A DNA stretch of 64,000 bases from Chitinophaga agri (GCF_010093065.1 NZ_CP048113.1:1984001-2048000), one strand, 5' to 3'. Shown: positions 44,994-53,770, numbered from the stretch's first letter. Numbers and translations: made by a program. Notes: generated by a model from the letters alone, not told the origin.

Positions 44994-45569
44994 TTACATA
45001 GCCCAGGCTTTCTCTCCTTTGGTGTAAGGGATACAACCTTCAAATTTACCAGGTACCGGCACATAGCGCAGTGCTTTGGTAGCACCCGCTTCCGAAGTGA
45101 AATAACCGGTCAGGGTCAGTTCCTTCAGGATCTGGAAATAGTGGGTGGGATCGCCCTCTTTCTTATTCTCACGTTTATTGTAATCAACACGTTCCTTATC
45201 AACAGCTGTCAGAACAGTGTTCTTTTGTTCCGCGGTAAGGTCTACAAATGATTTCTTGAACTGTTTTTCACTCGCTTCGTCCACCTTCTTCAGGCCTTCC
45301 AGCACAACCTTCTGATCTTCAGGCTTATAACAGTCATTCAGCATCTTAACGATAAATTCATCCACCTTAGCGGCCTTCGCGCCCGGTGTGCTTGTCTCCG
45401 GAAGGATCGTCTCCGCTATTTCGGCCAAAATACTTTTGGTCTCGGGCGTCTGCAAGGCATAGTTAGCAGGGCCTTTCGGGTTACAGCCTTCGAGGGCTGA
45501 TAACGTGGACGCGGAAATAGCGCTACCCAGTAAAAGGGCAACGTTCCGGATGGCTTCTCTTCTGTTCAT
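44994..45569 (-). CDS. Gluconate 2-dehydrogenase subunit 3 family protein
   Basis: The 191-residue protein starts MNRREAIRNVALLLGSAIS, a twin-arginine-like signal, followed by a lipobox-like LEGC (C29). The body (ILAEIAETILPETSTPGAK, CYKPEDQKVVLEGL, THYFQILKELTLTGYFTSEAGA) is the subunit-3 family. In known systems this small subunit escorts or anchors the FAD subunit across the membrane. It is first in the operon with two GMC oxidoreductases. Confidence 0.9.
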   Translation of the reverse strand: MNRREAIRNVALLLGSAISASTLSALEGCNPKGPANYALQTPETKSILAEIAETILPETSTPGAKAAKVDEFIVKMLNDCYKPEDQKVVLEGLKKVDEASEKQFKKSFVDLTAEQKNTVLTAVDKERVDYNKRENKKEGDPTHYFQILKELTLTGYFTSEAGATKALRYVPVPGKFEGCIPYTKGEKAWAM

Positions 45570-45674
45570 AATAGTAAATTGATTTGACCTTTCGCCCTAA
45601 GTTTCAAAAAAAAAATGAATTATCATAAAAAAATAATTAAACGGAAGGTTAAAATACGGAAAATGTAAAAAAAC

Positions 45675-45709
45675 GAAAGGGCGTTCCGCCTTAAACGAAA
45701 CGCCCTTTC
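45675..45709 (-). terminator. Terminator of the L,D-transpeptidase gene
   Basis: GAAAGGGCGTT (45675-45685) pairs with AACGCCCTTTC (45699-45709); a T7 run follows on the minus strand. Confidence 0.85.
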
Positions 45710-45730
45710 TATCCATTTTGTTGAGAATGA

Positions 45731-46486
45731 TCAGAGTATATACTTTCCTTTTTCATCCACCAGAACCACTGGCAGCTTATGATGGGTCTCGAAATAGTCG
45801 TATGCATATTTCAGGTCCACCCAGAATTTTTCGGAAGAATTGTCTTTCAGGGCAAAGTTACCCAGGTAATCCATGGAACGTACATTGCCAAATTTCACCG
45901 GGAATACGTGCACCGGAATAAAATCCTGTCCCGCATTCTTTGCATTCACTGCCAGGATATATACTTCCTCGATAAAATCGTCTGTGAGTGGAATACAACC
46001 GATCGTCAGGCAACTACCATGGATGTAGATCTCACCACCCGGCTTCTTCGGGTCGCTGAGGATCTTATCTGCAAAGTTCGGATAGTTGATACCAAGTGAC
46101 AGGTGATAGCTGCTGTTCGGATTAAAATCGTTGATATAGTAGAACCCTTCCGGTACCTGTCTGTCACCTTCCTTACGTTTAGGCCCCATTTTACCTGAGA
46201 GGGTACAAACACGGTAGGATTTGAACAGGCGGAACGTATCCGAAGCCTTATTTTTAACCCAGATCTCCAGCTCACTATCCAGCTTAAAAGAACGCATGAA
46301 GATATACTTAGCCGGATAGTCCAGCCCCTTCTTCTTAAATTCCTCTCTCAGTTGTTCTTCTTTATCCCTGTAGGCAGCTCCTACTTTTGGGAACATCTTC
46401 TGGTTATCCAGAAAAGATTGCTGCTGCTGGGCCTGCACTTTTCCCATTCCCACCAGCATTAAAACTGCTAAAACGACCTGCTTCAT
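45731..46486 (-). CDS. L,D-transpeptidase (YkuD) family protein, YafK-like
   Basis: A 251-residue secreted protein (signal peptide to about residue 20, VQAQ). The catalytic YkuD motif reads IYIHGSCLTIGCIPLTDD, with H and C in the HGSxxxxGC(I/V)P order seen in YafK-type members. Such enzymes make 3-3 cross-links or link lipoproteins to peptidoglycan in the periplasm; which one applies is not visible. The gene lies upstream of its own terminator and downstream of the small membrane protein gene. Confidence 0.87.
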   Translation of the reverse strand: MKQVVLAVLMLVGMGKVQAQQQQSFLDNQKMFPKVGAAYRDKEEQLREEFKKKGLDYPAKYIFMRSFKLDSELEIWVKNKASDTFRLFKSYRVCTLSGKMGPKRKEGDRQVPEGFYYINDFNPNSSYHLSLGINYPNFADKILSDPKKPGGEIYIHGSCLTIGCIPLTDDFIEEVYILAVNAKNAGQDFIPVHVFPVKFGNVRSMDYLGNFALKDNSSEKFWVDLKYAYDYFETHHKLPVVLVDEKGKYIL

Positions 46487-46528
46487 AGATATTTTAACAC
46501 AATTTTACAAGTTCACATCATCTAAAAA

Positions 46529-46747
46529 CTATCTTACGGGAGCATTTTCCGGAGGTTGCGCGTTAAAAGTTGTATATGCGAGATAGAACAGTAACAAAGC
46601 AAAAACCGCGTAAATAACCATACCTACCTTGCGGTTAGCGAAACGCAAAATGTAGTGGCGCTGGCCCTGGTAGATCAATACAGCGGTAATCATCTGAAAA
46701 ATTCCTCCCAGCAAAAATAAAACTCCGAACAATGTTTGTACTCTCAT
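46529..46747 (-). CDS. Small two-helix membrane protein, unknown
   Basis: 72 residues with two hydrophobic helices (about 5-25 and 42-60) joined by a basic loop (RHYILRFANRKVG) and a short proline-rich tail. The ATG start and clean frame make it likely real. I know no function. It lies 42 nt upstream of the L,D-transpeptidase gene on the same strand. Confidence 0.6.
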   Translation of the reverse strand: MRVQTLFGVLFLLGGIFQMITAVLIYQGQRHYILRFANRKVGMVIYAVFALLLFYLAYTTFNAQPPENAPVR

Positions 46748-46908
46748 AAGAAAACGATCTCTTATGCAAATTATTTTAAATTCCTGAACATTTCCAATAC
46801 CATGAAGAGGGGATAATGATAATTCAGAATCAGGAATTGGTTAGTTGTGCAGGTGGTTAAGTGTGCTGGCTTTTCAGGGACTAAATAAAGGATTCGATAT
46901 ATAATAAA

Positions 46909-46942
46909 AAAAACGGATGACTTATAACAGGCATCCGTTTTT
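46909..46942 (-). terminator. Bidirectional terminator of hppD
   Basis: AAAAACGGATG (46909-46919) pairs perfectly with CATCCGTTTTT (46932-46942). It is about 95 nt past the hppD stop. The rest of 46748-47035 holds only AT-rich sequence with a heptamer-like AATTCTTAATT. Confidence 0.8.
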
Positions 46943-47035
46943 GAAAAACGACATTCAGTTTGCTCTTATGTCACACACCAGGCTTAATCCTGCTTCCCCA
47001 ATTCTTAATTAAATAAGGCCCTTACCGGCCTTTTT

Positions 47036-48172
47036 CTACAAGTTTCCTCTCAATGCCTGCTCACGTTCGATCGACTCGAATAACGCCTTGAAATTGCCCT
47101 TTCCGAAGGATTTAGCACCCTTCCGCTGGATGATCTCAAAGAAGACGGTCGGACGGTCCTGCACGGGCTTGGTGAAGATCTGTAACAGATATCCTTCATC
47201 ATCACGATCCACCAGGATACCCAGCTCTTTCAAAGGCAACAGGTCCTCATCGATCTGACCTACCCTGTCAAGGAGGGTGGCATAGTAAGACTCTGGTACA
47301 GTCAGGAACTCAACACCCCTGTTCTGCAGTTCAGTAACCGTATGGATAATATTATTGGTGGCGATAGCTACGTGCTGTACACCCGGGCCTTTGTAGAAAT
47401 CGAGGTACTCTTCGATCTGGGATTTCTTTTTACCCTCAGCAGGCTCATTGATCGGGAATTTTACCCTGCCGTTGCCATTACTCATCACCTTACTCATCAG
47501 TGCGGAGTATTCCGTAGAAATATCTTTATCGTCGAAAGACAGCAGATTGCGGAAGCCCATTACCTGCTCGTAGAAATCAACCCATTTGTTCATTTCGTTC
47601 CAGCCCACATTACCCACACAATGATCTACATATAACAAACCGGTTTCTGTTGGCTGGTAGGCCGGTTTCCACTCTCTGAAACCTGGCAGGAACGCACCGT
47701 TATAGTTTTTACGCTCGATGAACAAGTGTACAGTATCGCCATAGATGTGAATACCACTCTTAACAATGGAACCAAACTCGTCTTTCTCTGTCACAGGCTC
47801 CAGGTAAGGCTTAGCCCCTCTTTTCACGGTTTCTTCGAATGCAGAACGGGCATCATCCACCCAAAGCGCCAGTACTTTCACACCATCACCATGCAGCTGA
47901 ATATGATCTGCTATTGCATTATCAGGCTGCAGTGGCGTAGTCAGCACAAAACGCAGTTTGTTCTGCACCAGCACGTAGGAAACGCGGTCTTTCACCCCTG
48001 TTTCCGGACCGGCGTAAGCCAGTGACTGAAAACCGAACGCCGTTTTATAATAATGGGCCGCCTGTTTGGCATTTCCCACATAAAACTCAACGTAATCTGT
48101 ACCATTTAATGGTAAAAAGTCCTGCACGTTCGCAGGAACAGCCGCAACGGCAGCATCTGATGTTGTATGCAT
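47036..48172 (-). CDS. hppD: 4-Hydroxyphenylpyruvate dioxygenase
   Basis: The 378-residue Fe(II) enzyme turns 4-hydroxyphenylpyruvate into homogentisate, the second step of tyrosine breakdown. The C-terminal vicinal-oxygen-chelate domain has the iron ligands in YVDHCVGNV, VQHVAIATNN and FFEIIQRKG. Family length is normal. The next enzyme, homogentisate dioxygenase, is encoded 8 kb further on (55983-57140), also on the minus strand but not in the same operon. Confidence 0.96.
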   Translation of the reverse strand: MHTTSDAAVAAVPANVQDFLPLNGTDYVEFYVGNAKQAAHYYKTAFGFQSLAYAGPETGVKDRVSYVLVQNKLRFVLTTPLQPDNAIADHIQLHGDGVKVLALWVDDARSAFEETVKRGAKPYLEPVTEKDEFGSIVKSGIHIYGDTVHLFIERKNYNGAFLPGFREWKPAYQPTETGLLYVDHCVGNVGWNEMNKWVDFYEQVMGFRNLLSFDDKDISTEYSALMSKVMSNGNGRVKFPINEPAEGKKKSQIEEYLDFYKGPGVQHVAIATNNIIHTVTELQNRGVEFLTVPESYYATLLDRVGQIDEDLLPLKELGILVDRDDEGYLLQIFTKPVQDRPTVFFEIIQRKGAKSFGKGNFKALFESIEREQALRGNL

Positions 48173-48520
48173 AATGGATTGGTTTTAGAAAGTTTTGGTG
48201 TATGAGTCGATGGTTTTTGACTATACGTGAATAGTATGATTAACACAATGCTTCAGCACATTGCAGAAATGACAGGTAGAACCACAAATGGGCGCAAAAA
48301 CAAATAAATAACACTGGAAATAATAGAGAACGCCCGTAAAGGCAGTATCATACCTGCGCTCAGGAGAGAACGGAATCCATGGCCAGCGTAGCCATCAGAA
48401 AATAGTACTTTCTGTGACGCTGATCGGAAATCTTATGGTATGTATGCAGGTGAAGCATAAATTAGTTGCTAATGCAATATTAGTATTTCGGTATATCAAA
48501 TCCAAATAAATAACTGCCCG
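48173..48520. other. Intergenic region upstream of hppD
   Basis: No gene seen. A small inverted repeat ACTAT (about 48220) / ATAGT lies about 50 nt before the hppD start and could be an operator. The remainder is AT-rich. Confidence 0.4.
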
Positions 48521-49105
48521 CTATTTCCGGATATACTGGCCGAAGTAATCAATGAACTTTTGGTTACCATAATCGGCTGCCCCCTCCTGTTTAAATACAA
48601 TCTTACCGGTCTTGCCGATAATCACGGTTGTTGGGATGGAATTGCCCAGTAACTCACCAGGTATCCTGCTCTCTGCCACATATAGCGGCAGCTCATAACG
48701 CTGTTTGTCTATAAAACGTTTCGCTTTTTGATAGTTTCCATCTGTATCTACCGTCAGGAACACCACATTTTTGTCGTTCTTGTATTGTTTATACAGCGCA
48801 TTGATAGCCGGCATTTCCGCACGGCAGGGCGGACACCACGTAGCCCAGAAATTCAGGAACACCACTTTCCCCCTCAGAGAAGACAACGTGAACGTATTAC
48901 CATTGCCATCAGTCAATGCCAGGTCCGGCGCCATACTGTTAGCTACCGCATCCTCCTCCGGTACCGCCGGCTGGAACAGGCCCACCTTCATCAATCCCTG
49001 CATGACAGCCGCCTTCACTGAAGGATTGACAAGCATCAAAACAAGGAACAGGGTCATTATCCCCGTAGTAATATTTGATAAAGAAAATAACCGTTTCCAA
49101 CCCAT
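48521..49105 (-). CDS. TlpA-like thiol-disulfide oxidoreductase
   Basis: The 194-residue protein has an N-terminal membrane anchor (about 11-30) and a thioredoxin fold with the active site WATWCPPCRAEMP (about 91-103). Membrane-anchored TlpA/ResA proteins reduce disulfides in the periplasm, for example on apocytochrome c. The cis-proline is in the IPTTVII segment. It is divergent from the TetR gene, with a 375-nt spacer containing the 11-nt-unit hairpin. Confidence 0.9.
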   Translation of the reverse strand: MGWKRLFSLSNITTGIMTLFLVLMLVNPSVKAAVMQGLMKVGLFQPAVPEEDAVANSMAPDLALTDGNGNTFTLSSLRGKVVFLNFWATWCPPCRAEMPAINALYKQYKNDKNVVFLTVDTDGNYQKAKRFIDKQRYELPLYVAESRIPGELLGNSIPTTVIIGKTGKIVFKQEGAADYGNQKFIDYFGQYIRK

Positions 49106-49202
49106 ATAACGGATGTCTTTTACATAAAGTTACGACTTTTCGGAGGCAGACACACGGCAGTTATCCGACTCTTTTTCGGCAAAACCGCTTTCTTAACCCG
49201 CC

Positions 49203-49341
49203 CAGGTATCGGGTAGGTTTCCTCCTATTAGCTTCTTTGTAGTAGGCTTTAGGTAGGCTTTCTCTTCCGTTTCTCTTCCGTTTTAAAACGGAGGAGAAAC
49301 GGAAGAGAAAGCCTACCTAAAGCCTACTATACCGATACCTG
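49203..49341. repeat. Long hairpin of four 11-nt units per arm plus outer stem
   Basis: Inner arms are 49240-49284 and 49285-49329, 45 bp with no loop and one U-G wobble (T49276/G49293). Left units: TAGTAGGCTTT, AGGTAGGCTTT, CTCTTCCGTTT, CTCTTCCGTTT; right units are their mirror. Outside, CAGGTATCGG (49203-49212) pairs with CCGATACCTG (49332-49341), leaving a 27-nt bulge on the left. It lies between divergent tlpA-like and TetR genes, so it does not end either transcript. Confidence 0.95.
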
Positions 49342-49479
49342 ACCGAAGGTCTACTCAGGGTCAACCGAAGCAGCATTCACTCCGTTCTCTACCCATCCCC
49401 CTTCCTTCAAATAAAAAATTAGTAAGTAAATGAACGTTTACTTACCTTTGTGTCATCAGGGGAATAAATACCCATTGTC

Positions 49480-50076
49480 ATGAGACCAAAGAACATCGAA
49501 AAAGAAGAAGCGATCCGTTCCATCGCCCTGCAGATCATCGCAGAAGAAGGCCTGGAAAACCTCAGTATGCAAAAGCTGGCGAAAGCCGCTAATGTATCAC
49601 CCCGCACCATCTACATCAAGTACGAAAACAAAGAAGACTTTCTGATCAAACTATTCATTGATGAAGTACTCGCCTCGTACGAAAACGCCATGCTGGAAAA
49701 CTTCAGTACGGACATGTCATTCGCCGAAGGAGTAAAAAAAATATGGACAAACAGTTTTAATTACTTCAAAGAGAACAGCCACCATTATGCATTAATGCAA
49801 TACGGCAAATCCTCTCCCCTGCTCAATAAAGCCTATCTGGAAAGAGGCATCAAAGAGGGCGATTTCTTTGCGCCTGTTCATCAGTTCCTGATGCAGCACG
49901 TCAATACTGGCACCATCAAAAAGCTACCCGTACAGGTACTCAGAGCGCTTTTATTCGCGCCGCTCTTTGATCTTATCAACGAATATTTCGAACACCTGCA
50001 GCGACCCAAACAGATCATCACAGACAAAGTCATCGCCGACTGCTGCGAAGCAGTGGCGAAAGGGTTACTGCTATAA
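49480..50076 (+). CDS. TetR/AcrR family transcriptional regulator
   Basis: A 198-residue regulator with an N-terminal helix-turn-helix (about 26-55: MQKLAKAANVSPRTIYIKY, ENKEDFLIKLF) and a variable ligand-binding helical domain. It lies 26 nt upstream of the FAD monooxygenase gene in the same direction and probably represses this pair. The ATG at 49480 gives a typical start (MRPKNIEKEEAIRSIAL). Confidence 0.93.
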   Translation: MRPKNIEKEEAIRSIALQIIAEEGLENLSMQKLAKAANVSPRTIYIKYENKEDFLIKLFIDEVLASYENAMLENFSTDMSFAEGVKKIWTNSFNYFKENSHHYALMQYGKSSPLLNKAYLERGIKEGDFFAPVHQFLMQHVNTGTIKKLPVQVLRALLFAPLFDLINEYFEHLQRPKQIITDKVIADCCEAVAKGLLL

Positions 50077-50102
50077 CCAAATATTACTTCAAACAACTTC
50101 GT

Positions 50103-51254
50103 ATGAACAACATTCGTAACAAAAAAATTGCCATCGTTGGAGGTGGCCCGGGTGGCCTTACCCTGGCCCGAATACTCCAGATGAGAAATGCAGACGTTAC
50201 TGTCTATGAACGCGACGTCAATAAAGACGCCAGAGCACAGGGCGCGACCCTCGACCTCCACCATGAATCGGGACTTCGGGCACTCGAAGAAGCTGGTCTT
50301 ATGGATGCCTTCAAAGCCAACTTCCGCCCTGGCGCGGACTTCCTCCGTGTCGTTGACAAACACGGAAATATACTGGAAGAAGATAACGACCGGCATGAAG
50401 GTCCTGCCGAAGCTTATCGCCCGGAAATAGACCGCGGACCATTGAAAAAAATACTGCTGGAATCACTACAACCTGGTACTGTTATATGGGACTGTCAGTT
50501 CCTTTCCCTCACTCCGGAAAAAGATGGATGGCAACTTCACTTTAAAGACGGTAAAACAGCCTATGCAGATATCGTGATTGCGGCCGACGGTGCTAACTCA
50601 CGCATACGCCCCTACATCACAGATATTAAACCCTTCTACGCAGGCGTTACCATGGTAGAAGGCGCCGTTTACAACTCTGCGGAAAACAGTCCGCGCGTAC
50701 ACCAGTTACTCAACGGCGGAAAACTCTTTATTCTCGGTGATGAAAAAACACTGATCGTGAGTTCCAAAGGAGATGGTAGCCTGGTATTCTATACGGGTTG
50801 TAAAACAGCAGAAGACTGGGTAAAAAAAGCTGGTATTGATTTCTCCGATAAAGTGCAGGTACTTGCCTGGTTCAAGGCTACTTTTACCGGCTGGGATGAT
50901 ATATGGGATGAGTTATTTGAGCATGCTGCTGCTGCATTCATTCCCAGGCCGCAATACTGCATGCCTTTTGATCAGACGTGGGATGCCCTGCCTAACCTGA
51001 CGATGTTAGGCGATGCCGCACATCTGATGCCGCCATACGCCGGTGAAGGTGTCAACATGGCCATGCTTGATGCACTGGAACTGGGTCTCTGCCTGACCAG
51101 CAATGATCACCCCGATACACGCAGTGCCATTGCTGCCTACGAACAGGCCATGCGGACGCGTGCTGCCGCAACCGCCGAGATGACCATGGTATCTACCAAC
51201 GCACTACATTCGCCGGAAGCCTTCTCTTTCCTCCAGCAGGTCTTTGGTGAATAA
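50103..51254 (+). CDS. FAD-dependent monooxygenase, Tet(X)-like
   Basis: The 383-residue flavoprotein has the Rossmann motif GGGPGGLT (about 14-21), TVYERD, TLDLHHESG and the second FAD motif GDAAHLMPPYAGEGVNMA. These segments line up well with Tet(X), the tetracycline-inactivating monooxygenase of Bacteroidota, though it is clearly divergent. Other members hydroxylate aromatic compounds. Substrate is unknown. It is paired with a TetR regulator. It converges with the desaturase gene, with only 2 nt between stops. Confidence 0.88.
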   Translation: MNNIRNKKIAIVGGGPGGLTLARILQMRNADVTVYERDVNKDARAQGATLDLHHESGLRALEEAGLMDAFKANFRPGADFLRVVDKHGNILEEDNDRHEGPAEAYRPEIDRGPLKKILLESLQPGTVIWDCQFLSLTPEKDGWQLHFKDGKTAYADIVIAADGANSRIRPYITDIKPFYAGVTMVEGAVYNSAENSPRVHQLLNGGKLFILGDEKTLIVSSKGDGSLVFYTGCKTAEDWVKKAGIDFSDKVQVLAWFKATFTGWDDIWDELFEHAAAAFIPRPQYCMPFDQTWDALPNLTMLGDAAHLMPPYAGEGVNMAMLDALELGLCLTSNDHPDTRSAIAAYEQAMRTRAAATAEMTMVSTNALHSPEAFSFLQQVFGE

Positions 51255-51256
51255 GA

Positions 51257-52039
51257 TCAAAATGTGTTTTTCTTCTCGAGCGCTGGCAACGCCTCGTCAA
51301 TACGCCTGGCCAGCTCTGGCAGTTTGATCGTTGGTACTGCAGGAAAAAGGTGATGCTCCAGGTGGTAGAACATACTGAATGTAATCTTATTTTTCCAGCC
51401 ACCACGCTGCGTTCTGGCCAGTTCCGGATGCTCCTCCGTATCGTGATGCACCGTCCATACAGCAAAGAATGCCATCAGCAATTCGCCGAAGAACATCACA
51501 ATTACGTGGTATATTAAAAATGGGATCTTAAAATAAAACACGATACCGGCAAATACGGCTATTGCCAGCAACTCTGCCAGTACATTCCGTACATAATTTC
51601 TATTACCCAGCTGCAATGTCACCTTATGTATGAGGAACATATGCACGGGGCCATATAGAATAGCGCCATACCAGCTCATGCCAGCTGATTTTCCTTCATA
51701 ATCATCATCTGACAAACAGTACTTGTGATGCCTGATATGATTGAACTTCACCGCATGAATAGATGCCATCATCAGTACACTGTTAGAGAAGAGCGTGAAC
51801 CAGGTCAGCAGTTTATTCGTTCCCAGGGAATTGTGGAAACCATTATGTACCTGCCGTAACCCTGTCAGGAAAAAGAAGGCGGAACAGGGCAATGCCAGCA
51901 GGTAATAGCCTCCATACGCCAGCAGCCAGGAGGAAAACAACCAGGGTAATGTCAGGTTATTCTCTATCAGCATGTCCCTGATAGAGAGATCTCTGAGGTC
52001 TTTCCATGCGACGCGTTTTACGATCTCTGCATGTGTCAT
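51257..52039 (-). CDS. Fatty acid desaturase family membrane protein
   Basis: A 260-residue membrane protein with three histidine boxes that bind the di-iron centre: HNGFHN (about 87-92), HIRHHK (about 122-127) and HLEHHLFP (about 231-238). Four or so hydrophobic helices surround them. It probably introduces a double bond or a hydroxyl into a lipid, such as a fatty acyl chain or carotenoid. The gene is minus strand, downstream of the aldo-keto reductase and an inverted-repeat element. Confidence 0.85.
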   Translation of the reverse strand: MTHAEIVKRVAWKDLRDLSIRDMLIENNLTLPWLFSSWLLAYGGYYLLALPCSAFFFLTGLRQVHNGFHNSLGTNKLLTWFTLFSNSVLMMASIHAVKFNHIRHHKYCLSDDDYEGKSAGMSWYGAILYGPVHMFLIHKVTLQLGNRNYVRNVLAELLAIAVFAGIVFYFKIPFLIYHVIVMFFGELLMAFFAVWTVHHDTEEHPELARTQRGGWKNKITFSMFYHLEHHLFPAVPTIKLPELARRIDEALPALEKKNTF

Positions 52040-52119
52040 GTGTCCGGAGTTTAGTATAGGTTATTGCAAAAGTACTGTTCGTGCAACCCCGGCATATGAT
52101 AAAAGTCAGTTCTGCAAAA

Positions 52120-52231
52120 AAAGAGGCTGTATAATAAGTAACTCGATGGCGCTGATGTTTCCTACAGACAAAAATTCTCCATCAGGTACCCGAATAAATT
52201 TGGGTAAAAGTTATTATGATACAGCCTCTTT
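52120..52231. mobile_element. MITE-like element with terminal inverted repeats
   Basis: AAAGAGGCTGTATAATAA (52120-52137) is matched by TTATTATGATACAGCCTCTTT (52211-52231), 13 bp exact and then offset by a few bases. Inside are smaller stems (CTGATG/CATCAG; TACCC/GGGTA). On the minus strand the interior reads as an ORF-like tail. At about 112 bp it could be a small transposon-derived element or simply a long hairpin terminator (T7 follows on the minus strand). Confidence 0.4.
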
Positions 52232-52247
52232 CATGATTGACGCAAAA

Positions 52248-52273
52248 CGGGCCCCTCCTTCCGGAACGGCCCG
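52248..52273 (-). terminator. Terminator of the aldo-keto reductase gene
   Basis: CGGGCC (52248-52253) pairs with GGCCCG (52268-52273), followed on the minus strand by a short T-run. It lies 43 nt past the reductase stop. Confidence 0.6.
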
Positions 52274-52315
52274 CTTTCTGTTCACTGCTCCGGCGACGGA
52301 TAACAGTTATGCGTT

Positions 52316-53308
52316 CTATGCCAGCTGTAACTGGTACAGCCTGTCATTGATAAACTTGATCTCTTCAGCGCTCAGCTTCACATTGATCGCTCTTGCGTTT
52401 TGTATCGCCTGCTCCGCATTACGTGCACCGACCAGTGCCACTGTAATACCCGGACGGTCGATTGTCCAGCGGATCACCAGCTGCGCAAGTGTCACGTTCT
52501 TACTTTCTGCCATCGGACGGATCTGATCCAGGAAAGTATTGATACGGTTCAGGTTATCTGGCTGATAGAATCTGGAGCCGGCACGGGTATCACCCTCCCC
52601 AAACTGATGCCCCGGGCGCATTTTACCGGAGAGGATACCTCTCTGCAGCGGACTGTAAGCCAGTATCGCTTTTCTGTTCTCTATACAATAAGGCACCACC
52701 TCCTCTTCGATCTTTCTTTCTACCATACTGAATGGTACCTGATTGGAAGCTAGTTTCAACACGGCCTCTGCCTCCTTCATCTGTGCTACATTGTAGTTAC
52801 ACACGCCTGCCTCACGTATCTTACCCTGCTCTTTCAAGCGTAATACCGCTTCGAATGTTTCATCGATCGGTGTGGTAACATCAGGCCAGTGGATCTGCAG
52901 CAAGTCGATGTAATCAGTGCCCAGTCTCTTCAGACTGTTCTCACATTCCTCAATCACGCTTTCTTTTCCAGCGTACTTGTAAATATCGATCGCCTTGCCT
53001 TCGTTGTCTTTACTGTTGAATGCCAGTGAGCCTTTAGCCAGGTCCCAGCGCATACCGAACTTAGTCAGGATCTGTATCTTCGTCCTGTCCAGTCCCTTCA
53101 ATGCCTCACCGGTCAGTTCCTCACTCAGTCCCTGACCATATATCGGTGCTGTATCAATAGCGGTAACACCTTCATCAACTGATGCCCTGATAGCATTCAC
53201 GGCATCATTTGCCTCTATACCACCCCACATCCAGCCACCTATCGCCCATGCACCAAAAGTGATGGCAGATACTTTCAGCTCACTATCTCCTAATTGCCTG
53301 TATTCCAT
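52316..53308 (-). CDS. Aldo/keto reductase
   Basis: A 330-residue NADPH-dependent TIM-barrel reductase. The catalytic tetrad is recognisable (D in AIDTAPIYGQG with Y, and K in ILTKFG, H in LLQIHWPD), as is the cofactor segment near the C-terminus (VALVGARNAEQ). It resembles the YghZ/Tas-like AKR group that reduces aldehydes. Substrate cannot be set. Own terminator downstream. Confidence 0.93.
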   Translation of the reverse strand: MEYRQLGDSELKVSAITFGAWAIGGWMWGGIEANDAVNAIRASVDEGVTAIDTAPIYGQGLSEELTGEALKGLDRTKIQILTKFGMRWDLAKGSLAFNSKDNEGKAIDIYKYAGKESVIEECENSLKRLGTDYIDLLQIHWPDVTTPIDETFEAVLRLKEQGKIREAGVCNYNVAQMKEAEAVLKLASNQVPFSMVERKIEEEVVPYCIENRKAILAYSPLQRGILSGKMRPGHQFGEGDTRAGSRFYQPDNLNRINTFLDQIRPMAESKNVTLAQLVIRWTIDRPGITVALVGARNAEQAIQNARAINVKLSAEEIKFINDRLYQLQLA

Positions 53309-53478
53309 ATTTCGTTTGATTTTTGACTATGTTAATACCTGTACTTTTTACGGCACCTGTTATACGTTTTATAACCACCGTAAAAATACCCTATCCTGCT
53401 GAGCACTCTTTACTACAAATTAAGATAGTGGTTATCAGCATGGCACAGATTTGGTGCCACTTTTTCAAAAACAAGTAT

Positions 53479-53685
53479 ATGACAAATATTAAACAGGGAC
53501 AACAATCACCCGGTAATAACACACATAACGAACATATCTCAACCAATGGTAAAAAAGAGAGAGATGATGATATTTTCCTGCAGCCTGACGAAGATAATAC
53601 CCTGCAGACGCCGGAAGAATTTGCAAAAGATAAAGGGAGCAGGCTGGAAGATGAAGACGAGATCAGTGTGAATACTGAAGAATAG
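53479..53685 (+). CDS. Small acidic protein, 68 residues, unknown
   Basis: From ATG 53479 the protein starts MTNIKQGQQSPGNNTHNEH and ends EDEDEISVNTEE. It is hydrophilic, rich in D/E/N/Q and probably disordered. An in-frame upstream extension (to 53323) reads like non-coding sequence, so I use the later start. Similar small acidic proteins occur in Bacteroidota with no known role. No convincing promoter seen. Confidence 0.55.
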   Translation: MTNIKQGQQSPGNNTHNEHISTNGKKERDDDIFLQPDEDNTLQTPEEFAKDKGSRLEDEDEISVNTEE

Positions 53686-53770
53686 TTATGAATGCGATTA
53701 ACAGCTGCTCATCATTGCAGAAAAATTTCCGGAAAAAATAACGCTTCATTATAACAATCTTATATGATTG

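Noticed and set aside
53323..53478. Upstream extension of the small acidic protein (120 residues)
   Set aside because: The extension reads like non-coding sequence and is unlike the acidic part; ATG 53479 is preferred.
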